Part shown: in pieces, positions 61,487 to 64,000 of the stretch
Position numbering within the stretch: position 1 is the first letter of the stretch
How the letters are laid out: each line of letters opens with the position of its first letter
Assembly (NCBI RefSeq): GCF_000410515.1
Contig: NC_021500.1
Coordinates: 806,001-870,000, forward strand
From: Enterobacter sp. R4-368
GTDB taxonomy: Bacteria > Pseudomonadota > Gammaproteobacteria > Enterobacterales > Enterobacteriaceae
Direction of reading: 5' to 3'
Length of the DNA: 64,000 nt
The notes under the pieces: model-generated
What the model was told of the DNA's origin: nothing
What the model saw: only the letters and a program-made list of their open reading frames with translations
The model's database searches: none
Position numbers and translations under genes: made by a program

Positions 61487-63172
61487 TCAGGCTTTATTGT
61501 CCACTTTGCCACGCGCTTCGTCACGCAATTCTCGCCTTAAAATCTTACCGACATTCGATTTTGGCAGTTCATTGCGAAATTCAACCAGCTTCGGCACTTT
61601 ATATCCGGTCAGTTGACGGCGACAGAAAGCGATCAACGCCTCTTCGCTCAGCGAGGCGTCCTTTTTCACCACGAAAATCTTCACCGCTTCGCCGCTGTTT
61701 TCCGACGGTACGCCGACAGCCGCCACTTCCTGCACGCCGGCATGTTGCATCACCACATCCTCGATTTCATTCGGATAGACATTAAAACCGGAAACCAGAA
61801 TCATATCTTTTTTGCGATCGACGATGCGCAGGAAGCCTTCGTCATCCATCACCGCAATATCGCCAGTGTGCAGCCAGCCGTCACGCAGGATCTCATCCGT
61901 GGCGTCCGGGCGCTGCCAGTATCCCAGCATCACCTGCGGCCCTTTCACGCACAACTCGCCCGGTTCGCCAGGTGAGACTTCATTGTTGTCGTCATCGACC
62001 AGTTTGGCTTCCGTTGAGGGAACCGGCAGGCCAATGCTGCCGCTGTGGTAGTCAATATCATGCGGGTTCACACTGACCAGCGGCGCACATTCGGTCAGAC
62101 CGTAACCTTCCAGCAGATACTGCCCGGTTAATTTCACCCACCGATCGGCAACCGCCTGCTGAACAGGCATCCCGCCACCAGCGGACAGGTGCAGCGAGGA
62201 GAAGTCCAGCTTGCGGAAATCGTCGTTATTCAGCAAGGCATTGAACAGCGTATTCACGCCGGTCATGGCCGTAAACGGATATTTGCCAAGCTCCTTCACC
62301 AGCCCCGGAATATCGCGCGGGTTGGTGATCAATAAGTTTTGCCCGCCGAGCTCAATAAACAGCAGGCAGTTCATGGTCAGGGCGAAAATGTGGTACAGCG
62401 GCAGCGCAGTGACCACCAGCTCTTTCCCGCGATGCAGCAACGGCCCGTAAGTCGCGTTCACCTGTTCAAGGTTTGCCAGCATATTGCGGTGCGTCAGCAT
62501 TGCCCCTTTTGCCACGCCGGTTGTGCCGCCAGTGTATTGCAGGAAGGCGAGATCGTCGGCGACCACTTCCGGTTTGATGTACTGCATGCGGTAACCGGTC
62601 TGCAGCGCCCGACGGAAGGAGATGGCGTCCGGCAGATGATACTTGGGCACCAGCCGTTTCACGTATTTCACCACGAAGTTCACCAGCGTCCCTTTTGCCG
62701 GGGAAAGCTGGTCGCCCATGCGCGTCAAAATGACATGCCGCACCTGCGTTTTATCAACGATCTTTTCCAGCGTATGGGCGAAATTCGACACAATAACAAT
62801 CGCGGCAGCACCGCTGTCATTAAGCTGATGTTCCAGTTCACGCGGCGTATAAAGCGGGTTGACGTTCACCACGATCATCCCGGCGCGCAAGATACCAAAC
62901 AGCGCGACCGGGTATTGCAACAGGTTCGGCATCATCAACGCGACGCGATCGCCTTTTTGCAGCCCCAGCCCCTGCTGTAAGTAAGCCGCAAACGCCCGGC
63001 TGCGCTCTTCAAGTTTACGGAACGTCATGACCTCGCCCATGTTGATAAACGCAGGCTGGTCGGCGTAACGCGCCGTGGAGTGTTCAAATAATTCAACCAG
63101 GGATTGATAACGGTCAGGATTGATCTCCGCCGGAACATCGGCGGGATACCGGTTTAGCCAAACCTTCTTCAA
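61487..63172 (-). CDS. fadD: Long-chain fatty acid--CoA ligase FadD
   Basis: Activates imported long-chain fatty acids to acyl-CoA at the inner membrane. I place the start at the TTG of [14 protein letters not shown], seven bases after GAGG. This gives 561 residues, the E. coli length, and E. coli fadD also starts with UUG; an ATG 11 codons upstream is possible. AMP-binding motif [14 protein letters not shown] and the FACS motif [13 protein letters not shown]...VDRKKDMI are intact. Preceded by a FadR operator. Confidence 0.97.
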   Translation of the reverse strand: MKKVWLNRYPADVPAEINPDRYQSLVELFEHSTARYADQPAFINMGEVMTFRKLEERSRAFAAYLQQGLGLQKGDRVALMMPNLLQYPVALFGILRAGMIVVNVNPLYTPRELEHQLNDSGAAAIVIVSNFAHTLEKIVDKTQVRHVILTRMGDQLSPAKGTLVNFVVKYVKRLVPKYHLPDAISFRRALQTGYRMQYIKPEVVADDLAFLQYTGGTTGVAKGAMLTHRNMLANLEQVNATYGPLLHRGKELVVTALPLYHIFALTMNCLLFIELGGQNLLITNPRDIPGLVKELGKYPFTAMTGVNTLFNALLNNDDFRKLDFSSLHLSAGGGMPVQQAVADRWVKLTGQYLLEGYGLTECAPLVSVNPHDIDYHSGSIGLPVPSTEAKLVDDDNNEVSPGEPGELCVKGPQVMLGYWQRPDATDEILRDGWLHTGDIAVMDDEGFLRIVDRKKDMILVSGFNVYPNEIEDVVMQHAGVQEVAAVGVPSENSGEAVKIFVVKKDASLSEEALIAFCRRQLTGYKVPKLVEFRNELPKSNVGKILRRELRDEARGKVDNKA

Positions 63173-63244
63173 TGCATCACCTCTAAAATGAGTATTCTTG
63201 GTCATCACAACCCCAGTTAATAAACAAGTCGTTAACATAATATT

Positions 63245-63261
63245 AACTCAGCGTACCAGTT
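63245..63261 (-). promoter_or_regulatory. FadR operator of fadD
   Basis: Minus strand reads AACTGGTACGCTGAGTT, close to the FadR consensus AACTGGTCNGACCAGTT type and to the E. coli fadD operator (AGCTGGTATGATGAGTT). It lies about 70 bases upstream of the start. Confidence 0.7.
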
Positions 63262-63328
63262 TATTAATTAAGCGGATTGAAGGTTGCGAAGCGCGTCACT
63301 AATTATTTTTCTTATACAAAGCCCAATA

Positions 63329-63355
63329 TAAAAAACAGCGGCTTAGCCGCTGTTT
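63329..63355 (-). terminator. yeaY terminator
   Basis: Minus strand: AAACAGCGGC, loop TAA, GCCGCTGTTT, then T run; 23 bases after the yeaY stop. Confidence 0.88.
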
Positions 63356-63378
63356 CGTTTTCCTGATAAAACAAGAAA

Positions 63379-63972
63379 TTACTCTGTTACGACCGTCTCA
63401 ACTCGCGCAGGTTCAGGGGGGAACCAACCCCATCCACCGTACCCGCCGTGCCACGCATGCGGATGCGGCCCCGGCCCCCAGTACCACGGGTCGATTGGCT
63501 GCGGCGGTAACATCACCTGCTGGGTTAACCGCCAGCGTTTGTAACCATTTGCCTGCATCACCATAAATTTATACGGCGCGTTGCCAATTTTGCCGTCTGC
63601 CGTGCCGGTTATCGGGCCAACCACGGTGACCAGCTGATTGCGGAAATCGACCGGATCGAGAAAACCGTTCACATCAGCAAAAATTCGCCCAACGGATGGC
63701 TCGCCCAGAACCGGACGCGCGCCGCTGTCGAGCGGTACGGCAGCGATCTCAAGCCGGGTTTTCCCCTGCTGATTCTGAATATCCACCACTTTGCCACCGA
63801 AACGGGCTTCCTGGCCGACATACAGCGACGGCGCACTCATCACGCGCACTAAATCGTCCTGCGGCGTGGGACTGGTTCCTTTAATCGCGTCAGGCACAGA
63901 AACACAACCGCTTAATACCGCAATTGCCAGCCCTGCCAGCAATCCGCGCACACCCTTTTTTTGACCCGCCAT
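63379..63972 (-). CDS. yeaY: Slp-family outer-membrane lipoprotein YeaY
   Basis: 197 residues with a lipoprotein signal ending in LSGC (Cys23) behind AAGGAG. Slp-type beta domain ([47 protein letters not shown]) and a C-terminal tail rich in Trp, Pro, Gly and His. E. coli YeaY is a sigma-E-linked Slp paralogue; function unclear. It lies upstream of fadD on the same strand with its own terminator between. Confidence 0.93.
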   Translation of the reverse strand: MAGQKKGVRGLLAGLAIAVLSGCVSVPDAIKGTSPTPQDDLVRVMSAPSLYVGQEARFGGKVVDIQNQQGKTRLEIAAVPLDSGARPVLGEPSVGRIFADVNGFLDPVDFRNQLVTVVGPITGTADGKIGNAPYKFMVMQANGYKRWRLTQQVMLPPQPIDPWYWGPGPHPHAWHGGYGGWGWFPPEPARVETVVTE

Positions 63973-64000
63973 GATGCGACTCCTTACCCCAGTGGATACT

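Overview
The window is an enterobacterial chromosome segment of moderately high GC. Most genes match Escherichia coli genes in length and order: astCADBE, xthA, nudG, ynjH, gdhA, topB-selD, ydjA, sppA, ansA-pncA, yeaC-msrB, gapA-yeaD, yeaE, mipA, yeaGH, yeaK, yoaI, yeaL, nimR/nimT, yeaO, yoaF, dgcP, yoaJ, leuE, ycgNML, minCDE, rnd, fadD, yeaY. Two chemoreceptor genes with flagellar-type promoters point to a motile organism. The combination suggests Kosakonia, Enterobacter or a close relative; the genus is an inference.

Layout. 1-5.8 kb: arginine succinyltransferase catabolic operon behind a sigma-54-type promoter (astE runs off the left edge). 6.2-13.2 kb: DNA repair, sulfurtransferase, Nudix, glutamate dehydrogenase, topoisomerase III and selenophosphate synthetase. 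13.4-15.4 kb: accessory block with a class A acid phosphatase behind a Pho-box-like site and two lipoproteins. 15.5-24.6 kb: core genes, with gapA preceded by CRP, sigma-32-like and sigma-70 elements. 24.9-29.0 kb: a complete Dlt-like operon in the order D-X-B-A-C, including a 39-residue DltX-type microprotein. 29.5-34.5 kb: yeaGH, yeaK, yoaI, yeaL. 34.4-37.5 kb: an amino-acid ABC transporter lying between yeaL and nimR. 37.7-42.2 kb: nimR/nimT, a CTP-synthase-like amidotransferase homologue, DUF523, yeaO, yoaF. 42.5-51.0 kb: signalling region with diguanylate cyclase, YoaJ microprotein, EAL phosphodiesterase and two chemoreceptors around a glycosyltransferase. 51-53 kb: acetyltransferase, orphan PTS IIB and leuE. 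53.0-56.7 kb: mosaic region with an SOS-type DinI/MsgA gene, a TolA-domain lipoprotein, a CigR-like protein, an icd 3'-end fragment, an IS3-family element and a truncated reading frame. 56.7-64 kb: ycgNML, minCDE, rnd, fadD, yeaY.

The most interesting system is the Dlt-like operon. DltA (adenylation), DltC (carrier), DltB (membrane O-acyltransferase), DltX (FxYxxF-type C-terminus) and DltD (Ser/Asp/His esterase fold) make a complete envelope-acylation pathway in a Gram-negative that has no teichoic acid. Its DltB has Asn where the family is expected to have its invariant catalytic His. The 53-56.7 kb region looks like a remnant of an icd-associated integration hotspot.

I saw no tRNA, rRNA or CRISPR array.
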